The notes beneath the pieces were generated by a model. That model did no database searches, had not been told where the DNA came from, and was given only the letters and a program-made list of their open reading frames with translations. From the NCBI RefSeq assembly GCF_000013665.1, contig NC_007912.1:4463684-4527683 (forward strand): a DNA stretch of 64,000 nucleotides, read 5' to 3'. Of this stretch, positions 45,729-54,650 are shown piece after piece (the stretch's first letter is position 1; the number at the start of each line of letters is the position of its first letter). This stretch comes from Saccharophagus degradans 2-40 (GTDB taxonomy: Bacteria; Pseudomonadota; Gammaproteobacteria; Pseudomonadales; Cellvibrionaceae). The translations under genes were made by a program, and so were the position numbers.

Positions 45729-48671
45729 ATGAATAAATACTGGCTCTACACTTTCACCTCTGCCTGCGTGCTAGCTGCACTTGGCGGCTGTGATGCGAGC
45801 AACGGCGATTTACAGGGTGGCAGCTCCAGCGGCCAAGACCCCGACCCAGTGGTAGTGGATTTCCCTATTGCTTATGTCGAACGCCCCCTGCCGCGCGACG
45901 ATGAGTCTGGCATGCTACTAGCCGACAACGTATTGGACCCAGCCGCCTTTAAGCCAGGCGCAAAACTTATTATTAAAGACCGCGCCGCAGTGGCAGCCAG
46001 TGAGATAGTACTTACCGCAGGCGTTTTTGGCAGCGCCAATACAGATGGCGACGAACCACTCTACGATGTAAAAGATCTAGAAACGTCGGACGATGGCTTA
46101 AAACTTATATTTGCCATGCGCGCACCCGCCGATGAAGATGCCGACGAAGATGAACAACCCACTTGGAATATTTGGGAATACGACCGCGAAACCGACGTTT
46201 TGCGTCGTATTATTCAATCGGATATCGCCGCAGAAGCGGGCGAAGATGTGGCACCTTACTATTTACCCGATGGCCGCATAGTTTTTTCCTCCACCCGCCA
46301 ACGCCGCAGCAAAGCTATATTGCTGGATGAAAACAAACCTCAGTTTGCAGCGCTTACCGAAGACAGAGAGCAAGAAGCATTTCTACTGCACGTAATGGAC
46401 GACGACGGCGCTAATATCGAACAGCTTACATTTAACCAAAGCCACGACTTGCACCCAACCGTGCTCGATAACGGCCAAATTCTATTTTTGCGCTGGGATA
46501 ATTTCGATAATCGCGGCGGTATGGATCGACTCAGCCTGTACACCATTAACCCCGACGGCACCAACCCCGCCCTTGCGTACGGCTACCATTCACAACTTAC
46601 TGGCACCAACAGTACTGAAGGCGTTTTTAACCAACCTCGCCAGCTACAAAACGGCAAGGTGCTAGTGAATTTACGTCCGCGCGAATTCGATCAACTAGGC
46701 GGCGACTTAGTTGAAATAGACATAGACGGCTATACAGACCTCACCCAAGCTGCTGGTAGCAACATGGGTGGCGTCGGCCCTGCGCAGGAAGTGGCCACCA
46801 ACGCCCCTGTGCACACCGACGGCACACCCTCGCCCCACGGCTTTTTTAGTAGCGCCTACCCCATGGCCGACAACACCGGCCGCTACTTAGTAAGCTGGAG
46901 CCCATGCGTGGTGCGCGGCTACCGTTTTGGCACCTATGTAAATGCTTCGCTGCAACTCATCGACGTCGCCGGCGACTTTGTTAATCGCGATGGCGAACTG
47001 CTTGCAGAAGGCCAAACGGCCATCACAATCGAAGAAGACGAAGTAGGCACCTTCCCCTGTAACGATCGCACACTTGCCAGTACCGCTGTCGTTTTAGCCG
47101 AGCCCATGTACGGCTTATGGGTGTACGACCCCGTTATCGCCACCCAATCGCCCGTAGATTTAGCTACCCCAAATCGCATGGTTACCGAAGCGGTTATTAT
47201 GGAGCCGGTGACACCCGCCACCCACCTAGAAACCACATTGCGCGACCAAGATAGAGCCGCACTGGTAGAGCAAGATGTAGGCGTTGTGCATATTCACAGC
47301 GTTTACGACTTAGACGGCGAAGACACCTCCCCCGCAGGCATTATCGCCACTGCCGACCCCATGCAAGTCGCCCCCGACGAGCGCCCTGCACGCTTTCTGC
47401 GTATATTAAAAGCGGTATCGCTGCCCGATGACGACGTATTCGACTTTAACCTAGGCGTTGCAGACGGGGCGGGTAACTTCCGCATGAAAGATATTCTCGG
47501 CTATGTACCGGTGGAGCCAGATGGCTCGGCCATGTTTAAAGTGCCCGCCGATGTGGCCGTTACTTTTTCGGTGGTCAATGCCGAGGGCAAGCGTATCTCC
47601 GAGCGTCACCAAAACTGGTTTACTGTGCGCGCAGGCGAGGTGCGCCAATGTACAGGTTGCCACGTGCGCGACTCCGAAGTGCCCCACGGCAACGCAGCCA
47701 AAGGCTTAGACTCTATCAATATGGGGGCGCTCTCTAGCAGCCACTTCCCCAACACCGTATTGCTAGACACCCTCGACCCCATGAACCCGCTGCCGCAATT
47801 GCCGCCCAATGTGGGCGAAACCATGGCGGCCTACTACGCGCGTATAAACAGCAGCAGCTCCTCCACGGTAGACGGCGCACGCACACCATCGGTAAATATT
47901 TACTTTGAAGATGAATGGACAGATGAAACCACGGGGTTAACCAAGGCAGATATAATCGATTTCAGCTACAACGATTTAAACTCGCCAGCGCCAACCACCA
48001 ATTCCGCTTGCATCAATAACTGGAACAGCCTCTGCCGCGTAGTGATTAACTACGAAGATCATATTCACCCCATCTGGGAAGCTTCGCGAATGATAGACAG
48101 AGGAATGGGCGAGGAGAACTTTACCTGTACCACATGCCACAGCGCAGTAGACGAAGCCGGGCTACAAAAATTGCCCGCTGGTGAGCGCCAGTTAGAGTTA
48201 ACCGGCGAACTATCACAGGTTAACAATAATTATATGGTGTCCTACGCTGAACTATTCTTAGCTAGCCCAGTGTACGAACTCAACCCAGAAACAGGCATAC
48301 TGCAACCTGAAACAGAACATAAACAAGTTGACGGCGTATTCGTGTACTATGCGAGACAAACCATCGTAGACGAAGACGGCAATGAAGAAGTTATCGATAT
48401 TGAAGCGCCGTTAGACACCGAGTTTGAATTAGTTTTAGATGAAGAAGGCCAACCCATACCGGTTATAGTAAATACCGATCGCACCTTTGGACGCATCATG
48501 GTGCCGGGCCGAGCCCTATCAAGCCAAGTGTTTTTCAACACGTTTTCGCAAGCAGGGGCAACGGTTGATCACCGCGGGCTATTGAGTGGCGCCGAACTAA
48601 AACTTATATCAGAATGGCTGGATATAGGTGCACAGTATTACAGCAACCCATTTGATGCACCGCCCGATTGA
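45729..48671 (+). CDS. Hydrazine-synthase-alpha-like propeller lipoprotein with two CxxCH sites
   Basis: A 980-residue lipoprotein (LAALGGCD, Cys21). The N-terminal half shows propeller-type repeats (LPDGRIVFSSTRQ near residue 180, TVLDNGQILFLRWDNFD near residue 244) and the block NAPVHTDGTPSPHGFFSSAYP typical of HzsA-like proteins. Two c-type heme sites follow: CTGCH (C641-C644-H645) and CTTCH (C800-C803-H804). In anammox bacteria, HzsA is the subunit of hydrazine synthase that carries two hemes. The other two subunits are not in this window, so a different reaction is likely. First gene of the plus-strand operon. Confidence 0.75.
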   Translation: MNKYWLYTFTSACVLAALGGCDASNGDLQGGSSSGQDPDPVVVDFPIAYVERPLPRDDESGMLLADNVLDPAAFKPGAKLIIKDRAAVAASEIVLTAGVFGSANTDGDEPLYDVKDLETSDDGLKLIFAMRAPADEDADEDEQPTWNIWEYDRETDVLRRIIQSDIAAEAGEDVAPYYLPDGRIVFSSTRQRRSKAILLDENKPQFAALTEDREQEAFLLHVMDDDGANIEQLTFNQSHDLHPTVLDNGQILFLRWDNFDNRGGMDRLSLYTINPDGTNPALAYGYHSQLTGTNSTEGVFNQPRQLQNGKVLVNLRPREFDQLGGDLVEIDIDGYTDLTQAAGSNMGGVGPAQEVATNAPVHTDGTPSPHGFFSSAYPMADNTGRYLVSWSPCVVRGYRFGTYVNASLQLIDVAGDFVNRDGELLAEGQTAITIEEDEVGTFPCNDRTLASTAVVLAEPMYGLWVYDPVIATQSPVDLATPNRMVTEAVIMEPVTPATHLETTLRDQDRAALVEQDVGVVHIHSVYDLDGEDTSPAGIIATADPMQVAPDERPARFLRILKAVSLPDDDVFDFNLGVADGAGNFRMKDILGYVPVEPDGSAMFKVPADVAVTFSVVNAEGKRISERHQNWFTVRAGEVRQCTGCHVRDSEVPHGNAAKGLDSINMGALSSSHFPNTVLLDTLDPMNPLPQLPPNVGETMAAYYARINSSSSSTVDGARTPSVNIYFEDEWTDETTGLTKADIIDFSYNDLNSPAPTTNSACINNWNSLCRVVINYEDHIHPIWEASRMIDRGMGEENFTCTTCHSAVDEAGLQKLPAGERQLELTGELSQVNNNYMVSYAELFLASPVYELNPETGILQPETEHKQVDGVFVYYARQTIVDEDGNEEVIDIEAPLDTEFELVLDEEGQPIPVIVNTDRTFGRIMVPGRALSSQVFFNTFSQAGATVDHRGLLSGAELKLISEWLDIGAQYYSNPFDAPPD

Positions 48672-48793
48672 TAGTAAGCGTGCGCTTACACTTCGCCCTA
48701 AACAGCGATTAGAAACAGGTTAAATAACAGCGTTTAATAACCAAAAACACATACAGCAATCATTGCCCATCACAATAGGCTTAGCGTTGATTA

Positions 48794-49573
48794 ATGATTA
48801 AATTAGGTTTTGTACACACAGGGAAGGCGCTGCTCGCCGCAGCGTGGGTGGCGCTAGCACTATTTTGCAACGCCAGCTTAGCCGAGCCAAAAGAAGAGCC
48901 CGATGGCTTGGCAGTTGTAATCGCAGACCCATTTGTAAACGTGCATACCGGCGCAGGCCGCGGCTACCCCATTTTTCACATACTAGAAAAAGGCGAGACC
49001 GTCTGGCTGCAAAAACAGCGCACCGACTGGTTTAAAGTGGTAATGAAAAATGGCAAGTCCGGCTGGGTAAAGCGCAGCACCCTTAACGCAACCCTAAATG
49101 GCGAAGGCCCACTCATTGCCTTTGATTACTCGGGCGACAAAAGCTTCCCCAACCGACGCTGGGAACTGGGCATGATGGGCGGTGATTTTGGCGGTGCCAG
49201 CGCACTCACAAATTACGTGGGCTATCACCTTACCCCCAACTTAGCCGCAGAATTAAAATACACACAGGCGTTTGGGTCATACTCCAACAGCAAACTGCTT
49301 AGCCTTAATGCCGTGCACCAAATTTTCCCCAACTGGCGACTATCCCCCTTTTTCACCTTGGGTAGTGGCGTAATACTTATCGAGCCAGACTCCGACTTAG
49401 TACAATCTCAAGATCGCGAAGATACTGTCATGACTGTTGGCGGCGGGTTTATGTTTTATGTATCGCGCCGGTTTATGCTGCGCGCCGAATACTCCGACCA
49501 CAAAGTGCTGACCAACAGAGAAAATAACGAAGAGGTTTCAGAATGGAAAGCAGGTTTCAGCGTTTACTTTTAA
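48794..49573 (+). CDS. SH3-domain and beta-barrel outer-membrane protein
   Basis: 259 residues. A signal peptide (VALALFCNASLAEP) is followed by a bacterial SH3 domain (residues about 40-97: ADPFVNVHTGAGRGYPIFHI, WFKVVMKNGKSGWVKRSTL), then alternating beta strands ending in Phe (WKAGFSVYF), the usual outer-membrane barrel insertion signal. SH3b domains bind cell-wall peptides or protein partners, so this protein may anchor the system to the wall. The end overlaps the next start by 31 bases. Confidence 0.7.
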   Translation: MIKLGFVHTGKALLAAAWVALALFCNASLAEPKEEPDGLAVVIADPFVNVHTGAGRGYPIFHILEKGETVWLQKQRTDWFKVVMKNGKSGWVKRSTLNATLNGEGPLIAFDYSGDKSFPNRRWELGMMGGDFGGASALTNYVGYHLTPNLAAELKYTQAFGSYSNSKLLSLNAVHQIFPNWRLSPFFTLGSGVILIEPDSDLVQSQDREDTVMTVGGGFMFYVSRRFMLRAEYSDHKVLTNRENNEEVSEWKAGFSVYF

Positions 49574-50229
49574 CAAGCTGCTTATTGCTAGGAGCCTCTT
49601 TAGGCTATACACCGTCCGCCTTTGCTCAACAAGAAGAGCGCGACAACGGCAAAATTGACGAAGCGACTGTGCTAGATGCAGTAATAAGCCCAGACCTAAA
49701 ACGCCGCGAAATAGACGAAGCCGAAATTGATAACGAAGATTTCGAGTTTGGTTTTTTTTCGGGCGTAATGAGCGTAGAGGATTTTGGCAGTAACAATGTG
49801 TACGGCGTGCGTGCGGCGTACCACATCACAGAAGATTTTTTCTTAGAGGGTAATATTGGCGGTACTCAAACCAGTAAAACCAGCTTCGAAGTATTAAGTG
49901 GTGGCAGCGACTTACTTACTGAAGAAGAGCGTGAACTGCTCTACTACAACATGTCGCTAGGCATCAACTTACTGCCAGGCGAAGTTTACATAAGTAAAGA
50001 TTACGCCTTTAACACAAATTATTACGTAATATTTGGCATGGGCAACACCCAGTTTGCCGGCAACGAATATATTACCTATAACTTTGGTGGCGGCTTCCGC
50101 TTGTTCGCCACAGATTGGCTGGCACTGCGAGTGGATTTTCGCAACCACCTATTCACCCATAATATTTTAGGTGAAGATAAATCAATCCAAAACCTCGAAG
50201 CCCAAGCCGGCCTCTCGTTGTACTTTTAG
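49543..50229 (+). CDS. Small outer-membrane beta-barrel protein
   Basis: 228 residues. The N-terminal LLLTSCLLLGASLGYTPSAFA is a signal peptide, and the mature protein has alternating hydrophobic/polar strands and ends in Phe (LEAQAGLSLYF), the outer-membrane assembly signal. It overlaps the preceding gene by 31 bases; AAGAGG lies about 9 bases before its ATG. It resembles the barrel part of its neighbour in layout but not obviously in sequence. Function unknown; probably a structural or pore component. Confidence 0.7.
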   Translation: MESRFQRLLLTSCLLLGASLGYTPSAFAQQEERDNGKIDEATVLDAVISPDLKRREIDEAEIDNEDFEFGFFSGVMSVEDFGSNNVYGVRAAYHITEDFFLEGNIGGTQTSKTSFEVLSGGSDLLTEEERELLYYNMSLGINLLPGEVYISKDYAFNTNYYVIFGMGNTQFAGNEYITYNFGGGFRLFATDWLALRVDFRNHLFTHNILGEDKSIQNLEAQAGLSLYF

Positions 50230-50253
50230 CGCAAACTTAATTGGAGTTGCAAT

Positions 50254-50775
50254 ATGTTTATTCGCTCGTTTAGTCGTATAGCTTGCTTTGTTATTGCTTT
50301 GGGGGTGCTCGCACAACCTGCTACCGCAAAAGAAAAAACAACGGCTTTATCTGGCCCAGCACCAGATTTCACACTTAAATCCAACACTGGCAAAAACATT
50401 CGCCTATCAGAGCTGCGCGGCCAAGTGGTTATGCTCAACTTCTGGGCGAGCTGGTGCGGCCCCTGTAAGCAAGAAATGCCATTGCTAGATGCCCTCTACC
50501 AACGCTATCAGCCCGCAGGTTTTACCTTGTTAGGCATTAACGCCGAAGAAGATATAGGCGCAGCCAAAGCCCTGCTCGCCAAAGACCCAGTTGCCTTTCC
50601 TGTTTTATTCGATACAGACAGTAAAACCAGTGAAACCTATGGCGTAGATGCTATGCCTAGCAGTGTGCTTATCGACTGCAACGGCAATATGCGCCACCTG
50701 CACCGCAGCTACGTGCCAGGGGACGAAAAAATTTATAAAAAACTAATAAAAAGCCTTCTAAAAGAATGTAAATAA
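50254..50775 (+). CDS. TlpA-family thioredoxin-like protein
   Basis: 173 residues with a signal peptide (FVIALGVLAQPATAKE) and a periplasmic thioredoxin fold. The active site is WCGPC (Cys68/Cys71) after the conserved VMLNFWASW. The TlpA-typical inserted region is present (NAEEDIGAAKALLA) and the cis-Pro loop reads DAMPSSVLID. It should reduce or shuffle disulfides in periplasmic partners, which fits the Cys-rich heme lipoproteins in this cluster. Genes of this kind commonly sit beside DUF4266 and DUF3570. Confidence 0.9.
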   Translation: MFIRSFSRIACFVIALGVLAQPATAKEKTTALSGPAPDFTLKSNTGKNIRLSELRGQVVMLNFWASWCGPCKQEMPLLDALYQRYQPAGFTLLGINAEEDIGAAKALLAKDPVAFPVLFDTDSKTSETYGVDAMPSSVLIDCNGNMRHLHRSYVPGDEKIYKKLIKSLLKECK

Positions 50776-50796
50776 TCTCGTTAAAGAGACGGAACT

Positions 50797-51015
50797 ATGC
50801 GCACATCACTCGCCATTATTTTGCTTATAGCCCTCGCAGGTTGCTCATCCTTCGAGCCTTGGGTTAAACCCTATGAACGCGAAAATTTAGCCGACCCCAT
50901 AATGGCGTTTGACAGTAACCCCGCTTCAACTGCGTACATGAACCACGTGTACGAAGCGCGTGAAGCGGCGCGCGGCGCAGAAGGCAGTGCAGGGGGCGGT
51001 TGTGGCTGTAACTAA
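50797..51015 (+). CDS. DUF4266-type small lipoprotein with a Cys-Gly-Cys tail
   Basis: A 72-residue lipoprotein (LIALAGCSS, Cys16). The short mature part has the DUF4266 pattern VKPYERENLADPIM and ends in a Gly-rich tail SAGGGCGCN with Cys69 and Cys71. The C-terminal cysteines could bind metal or heme, take part in disulfide exchange with the TlpA protein or be modified after translation; which of these applies is unknown. The stop lies inside the next gene: DUF3570 translation begins 14 bases before it. Confidence 0.8.
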   Translation: MRTSLAIILLIALAGCSSFEPWVKPYERENLADPIMAFDSNPASTAYMNHVYEAREAARGAEGSAGGGCGCN

Positions 51016-52189
51016 TTACCGAGCGTTAACTTTGCGTAAACTACTTGCCGGTATAGCTCTCACCATTACCACATGCACACAGGCAGCAGTATTGCCTGAA
51101 GAGCGCACCGAATTTCTATTTCACCAATTTGATGGCGGCGGCGTTACCATTAGCGGGCCATCGGTTTTGGTGCGTAAAAACGTAAAAGAAACCGTATCGC
51201 TGTGGGGCAACTATTACGTCGACTCGGTTACCAGTGCCTCGGTAGATGTAATGACGCAAGGCAGCCCCTATACCGAAGAGCGCTTGCAAACCAGCTTAGG
51301 CGCAGACTTTCTTTACGACCGCACTACCGTTAGCACTAGCTACACAGAAAGTAGCGAAAACGATTACGACGCGCAAACCATTAGCTTTGGCATAAGCCAA
51401 GATATGTTTGGCGATTTAACGACCGTGGCCATGGGGTTTTCTCACGGCAACGATATTGTTATGCGCAATGGTGACGAAGACGAAGAAGTGCAGTTCGAAG
51501 ATGAAGCCACCCACTCGCGCTATAATTTTGCCGTTACTCAAATTCTCACTAAAAGCTGGATAGTATCCCTAGTAGGCGAAACCGTAATTGATGAAGGGTT
51601 TTTAAATAACCCCTACCGCAGTGTTCGCTACACCCAACCCAATGGCAACATAGCAAGGCAACCTGAAAACTACCCTCGCACGCGCAATAGCGATGCTTTT
51701 GCCATTCGCTCTATGTATTACATTCCCTATCGCGCAGCGCTAAAGTTTGAGTACCGCACTTACAGCGACAGCTGGGGCATTAAAGCAAACAATTACGAAA
51801 TACGTTACATTCACCCCTATAAAGACAGATGGAAGTTTACCGGTAAGTACCGCGGCTACAGCCAAACCCAAGCTAACTTCTATTCAGACTTATTTCCCTA
51901 TTCCAACGCGCAGGACTTCCTAGCGAGCGATAAAGAAATGAGCGCATTCAGCGACTCGCTGATAGGCGTAGGGGTTGCCTATGAAGTGAAATCTAAATAC
52001 CTGCGTATGTTAGATAAACTTACTTTAAACCTATATGTAGACCAGATGAGTTTCGATTATGAGAACTTTCGAAACCATCGCCTGTCTCAAGGTACAGATG
52101 ACACACCAGCCGAGTACGCTGCAGGTGAAGAGCCCCTATACAGCTTTGACGCAACCGTGATTCGATTCTTTGTATCAATTTGGTACTAG
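51002..52189 (+). CDS. DUF3570-type outer-membrane protein
   Basis: 395 residues from GTG 51002, chosen because AGGGGG is 6-7 bases upstream and a signal peptide follows (LRKLLAGIALTITTCTQAA); a frame extension to 50960 and a TTG at 51032 are alternatives. The DUF3570 pattern starts FLFHQFDGGGVTISGPSVLVRK; many alternating strands follow and the last residue is Tyr (FFVSIWY), an outer-membrane barrel sign. The GTG overlaps the DUF4266 stop, so their translation is coupled. The family usually occurs with DUF4266 and TlpA; it has no assigned activity. Confidence 0.82.
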   Translation: MAVTNYRALTLRKLLAGIALTITTCTQAAVLPEERTEFLFHQFDGGGVTISGPSVLVRKNVKETVSLWGNYYVDSVTSASVDVMTQGSPYTEERLQTSLGADFLYDRTTVSTSYTESSENDYDAQTISFGISQDMFGDLTTVAMGFSHGNDIVMRNGDEDEEVQFEDEATHSRYNFAVTQILTKSWIVSLVGETVIDEGFLNNPYRSVRYTQPNGNIARQPENYPRTRNSDAFAIRSMYYIPYRAALKFEYRTYSDSWGIKANNYEIRYIHPYKDRWKFTGKYRGYSQTQANFYSDLFPYSNAQDFLASDKEMSAFSDSLIGVGVAYEVKSKYLRMLDKLTLNLYVDQMSFDYENFRNHRLSQGTDDTPAEYAAGEEPLYSFDATVIRFFVSIWY

Positions 52190-52271
52190 CCCAACTCTAC
52201 TAGTATCGCTTTATTTTTATTGGTGCCGGCCTAAAGCCACAACCTAACGAGTTTTACATAAAGGACTTTCC

Positions 52272-53420
52272 ATGCAACGCCCCTACCGCACAGCCCTTTT
52301 AACCGCACTTATTGCCGGTTCAACCGCCTTTGGCTTAAGCGCCTGTAAAGCTGGCTACAGCTTGGGCGGCGACGACGAAGGAGAATTCGACGGGGTTGGC
52401 GGCGGTTCCAATACCCGCGCTTACTTTGGCCCTGGCTCCCACTGGGAGCTGATTATCGACGATGAAGATAACTCGTTTACCCTGAACAGAAGCGACGACC
52501 CCACCACGGAAGCCACAGTAAAACTATCCGGCGCCGTTTTTGAGTTAGACAATGGTTTCACTCGACTGAGCGTTGATGTAACCAACGGCGACGACGGCGG
52601 CAACTTTAGCCAAGAAGACGAAATAGCCATGATATCTATTAGTGATGACATGGTTGTGCTGGCGCCACCTTCCGCTGATGAAGATCAACTCCTAGTATTG
52701 GTTAGCGCCGATACTTGCCCCAGCTCCAATATTCGCGGCAACTGGATAACCTACAAGCTAAACGGTAACGACAGCCCATCGCGCAGCGGCAATGCATTCT
52801 TTGGCGACTACCAATACTCCACCAGCTCTTACACCGGTTTTAGCAATAATCAATTTAACCTGCTTGATTCCTACGACTTCGTAGACGGTGAAACCTTCAC
52901 TGGCGCAGCTTGTGGCAAAGGTTTATCCATTGGTGATAATCAACATCAATACTTAGGTAGCGGCAACGCAGCGGTAGTGCATAGCCTCGATACAGCAGAC
53001 GGCAATAACTACGATTTTCGCGTGGTTTTCGAAGCCCGCGAAATAACCAACCGCCCAGACTTAGCCGGCAGCTACGCTGGCCTTTTATACAATGGCGGCA
53101 AGGGCGAAGGCAGCAAAACGAAAGTGATAGACATGGAATGCGATACCGCAGGGCTATGCGCTATTACTGCACTGGCGGATTTCGTAGCCGATACCGATAG
53201 TGAGACGACCTACGAAATAGAACTAGACGGCACCCCAGACGGAGTAGCGGACGGCTTTATTACTGGCACAATCTCAACCGAGTCAGAAACAAGTACGCCC
53301 AACATTGCCTGTATGGCAAATATCGATATTCACGAGCAAGGCGGTAAATTTATGGCCTGTGTTGGCCAGTCCCCCGATGCCACTACTCAAATTTTTAACA
53401 TCTTTGCCGTAAGCCGATGA
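52272..53420 (+). CDS. Large lipoprotein of unknown function, Asp/Gly rich
   Basis: 382 residues with lipobox FGLSACKA (Cys25). The mature part is rich in Asp, Gly and Ser and has beta-sheet character; a repeated short motif is not evident. Several Cys (DTCPSS, AACGKG, MECDTAGLCA, NIACMA) could form disulfides. It ends the exported redox operon and its stop overlaps the GGCT-like start by four bases (ATGA). I do not recognise the family. It may be an extracellular binding or structural component of the redox cluster. Confidence 0.6.
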   Translation: MQRPYRTALLTALIAGSTAFGLSACKAGYSLGGDDEGEFDGVGGGSNTRAYFGPGSHWELIIDDEDNSFTLNRSDDPTTEATVKLSGAVFELDNGFTRLSVDVTNGDDGGNFSQEDEIAMISISDDMVVLAPPSADEDQLLVLVSADTCPSSNIRGNWITYKLNGNDSPSRSGNAFFGDYQYSTSSYTGFSNNQFNLLDSYDFVDGETFTGAACGKGLSIGDNQHQYLGSGNAAVVHSLDTADGNNYDFRVVFEAREITNRPDLAGSYAGLLYNGGKGEGSKTKVIDMECDTAGLCAITALADFVADTDSETTYEIELDGTPDGVADGFITGTISTESETSTPNIACMANIDIHEQGGKFMACVGQSPDATTQIFNIFAVSR

Positions 53421-53836
53421 GCAAACACATATTCACCTACGGCTCGCTCATGTTCGCCCCCGTATGGCGCGGCATAGTCGACGGTAAATATCGCCATTTA
53501 AGCGCCGCAGCAACCGGTATTAAACGAGTAAAAATAGTCGGCCAATCGGCTTCCGAGTCCTACCCTGTTGCGTTTAGGCACCCTTCAGCGCCCTGGTTAA
53601 CAGGGCAACTTTACTTGAATGTGGAACCGTCAGACTTACAAAAGCTCGATGCATTTGAAGGCAGCTATTACCAACGTGAAACAATCCAAGTAATAGCTGA
53701 TGGCACGCCTTACCAAGCAGATATTTACTTGCTAAAACGCCAATACTTACACCTAGCCACCGAGCTACCTTGGTCACCACAGGACTTCGAACGCGATCAC
53801 CTAGAAGCATTTATACGGGAATACAGCCCTGCATAA
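53417..53836 (+). CDS. Gamma-glutamylcyclotransferase-like (AIG2/GGCT fold) protein
   Basis: 139 residues with the GGCT signature HIFTYGSLM at the N-terminus (YGS at residues 8-10), PWLTGQLYLNV in the middle, and LQKLDAFEGSYYQRE, which contains the Glu of the presumed catalytic pocket. The fold covers gamma-glutamylamine cyclotransferases and related small proteins. There is no signal peptide, so it is cytoplasmic and may be only a transcriptional neighbour of the redox operon, although its start overlaps the preceding stop. Confidence 0.8.
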   Translation: MSKHIFTYGSLMFAPVWRGIVDGKYRHLSAAATGIKRVKIVGQSASESYPVAFRHPSAPWLTGQLYLNVEPSDLQKLDAFEGSYYQRETIQVIADGTPYQADIYLLKRQYLHLATELPWSPQDFERDHLEAFIREYSPA

Positions 53837-53847
53837 AGCGACTAAAA

Positions 53848-54498
53848 CTACTCCTCAACTTTGGCACAGCCAGGGTCGCCTTCGGGTAGCAGCCCCAAGC
53901 GAATATCTGCAATAGAAATATCCAACCGCCCTTCGGTACTCAGTACAAAAGGCCCGTTAATTTTACTTAAATCAAAACTCTCTCCCGAGCCAAAGTTCGA
54001 CAAGCAATTTAGCGGTATAGCAAAATTAAACCACTCTTTACGGGGAAATTTGCGCAGGTTTTTGCGTATATCTATTTCCGCACGACAGGGCCAACCGCAA
54101 TCCATACCTAAATGAACAGGTGAGGATGAAATTTTATCTACCTTAACCCATAAAGACAGCGCGACTTTATCTTCCAGCGCAGCCAAATCAATTTCTGGCC
54201 CATATATCGCTAAGCTAGCCTGCGTTTTTTTCTTGGTAAACTCGGCCCGCAGCGCATCGTTTTCGCGCTTATAAGTGGTCGGGCTAATAATTAACTTACC
54301 CGACTCCGACTTAGCGGTTAAATCAACCACAGGAACACTCCAGTTTTTGGAATCCCCCACAGAAATACCCCTAGCGCCAACCACTTTGCCATCAGTAAAG
54401 TAAACAAATGTAGGGTCAAGCGAATTGGCCACAGCCAAAGAAGAGCAAAGAAAGGTACAAGCGAAAAGAAAACGTTTTACGACAACGAAGATAGTCAT
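53848..54498 (-). CDS. Periplasmic ExoP-like galactose-binding-fold protein
   Basis: 216 residues from ATG 54498 (MTIFVVVKRFLF), chosen because AAGGTGA lies about 8 bases upstream; the frame is open to 54507. A signal peptide ends VANS. The mature part (VALSLWVKVDKISSSPVHLG, IPLNCLSNFGSGESFDLSKI, LDISIADIRLGL) resembles the C-terminal ExoP-type domain appended to GH3 exo-glucosidases, judging by memory. Here it stands alone without a catalytic domain. It could bind carbohydrate in the periplasm. Confidence in the family is moderate. Confidence 0.55.
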   Translation of the reverse strand: MTIFVVVKRFLFACTFLCSSLAVANSLDPTFVYFTDGKVVGARGISVGDSKNWSVPVVDLTAKSESGKLIISPTTYKRENDALRAEFTKKKTQASLAIYGPEIDLAALEDKVALSLWVKVDKISSSPVHLGMDCGWPCRAEIDIRKNLRKFPRKEWFNFAIPLNCLSNFGSGESFDLSKINGPFVLSTEGRLDISIADIRLGLLPEGDPGCAKVEE

Positions 54499-54650
54499 GA
54501 AGGTCACCTTATTATTATTTTACGCATATAAAACAGCATTAAGTAGCGCAAATAATCGCCAACCAGTATGATAAAGTCAATAAAACCATAAGAATAATAA
54601 GAAATAACTGCCGCGAAGCTCTGCCCGCAGGTGATTCAGTTTGGCACCGA

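Noticed and set aside
39577..53420. A true hydrazine synthase (anammox) locus
   Set aside because: Only an alpha-like subunit is seen; no beta or gamma subunits and no other anammox genes, so hydrazine synthesis is not claimed.
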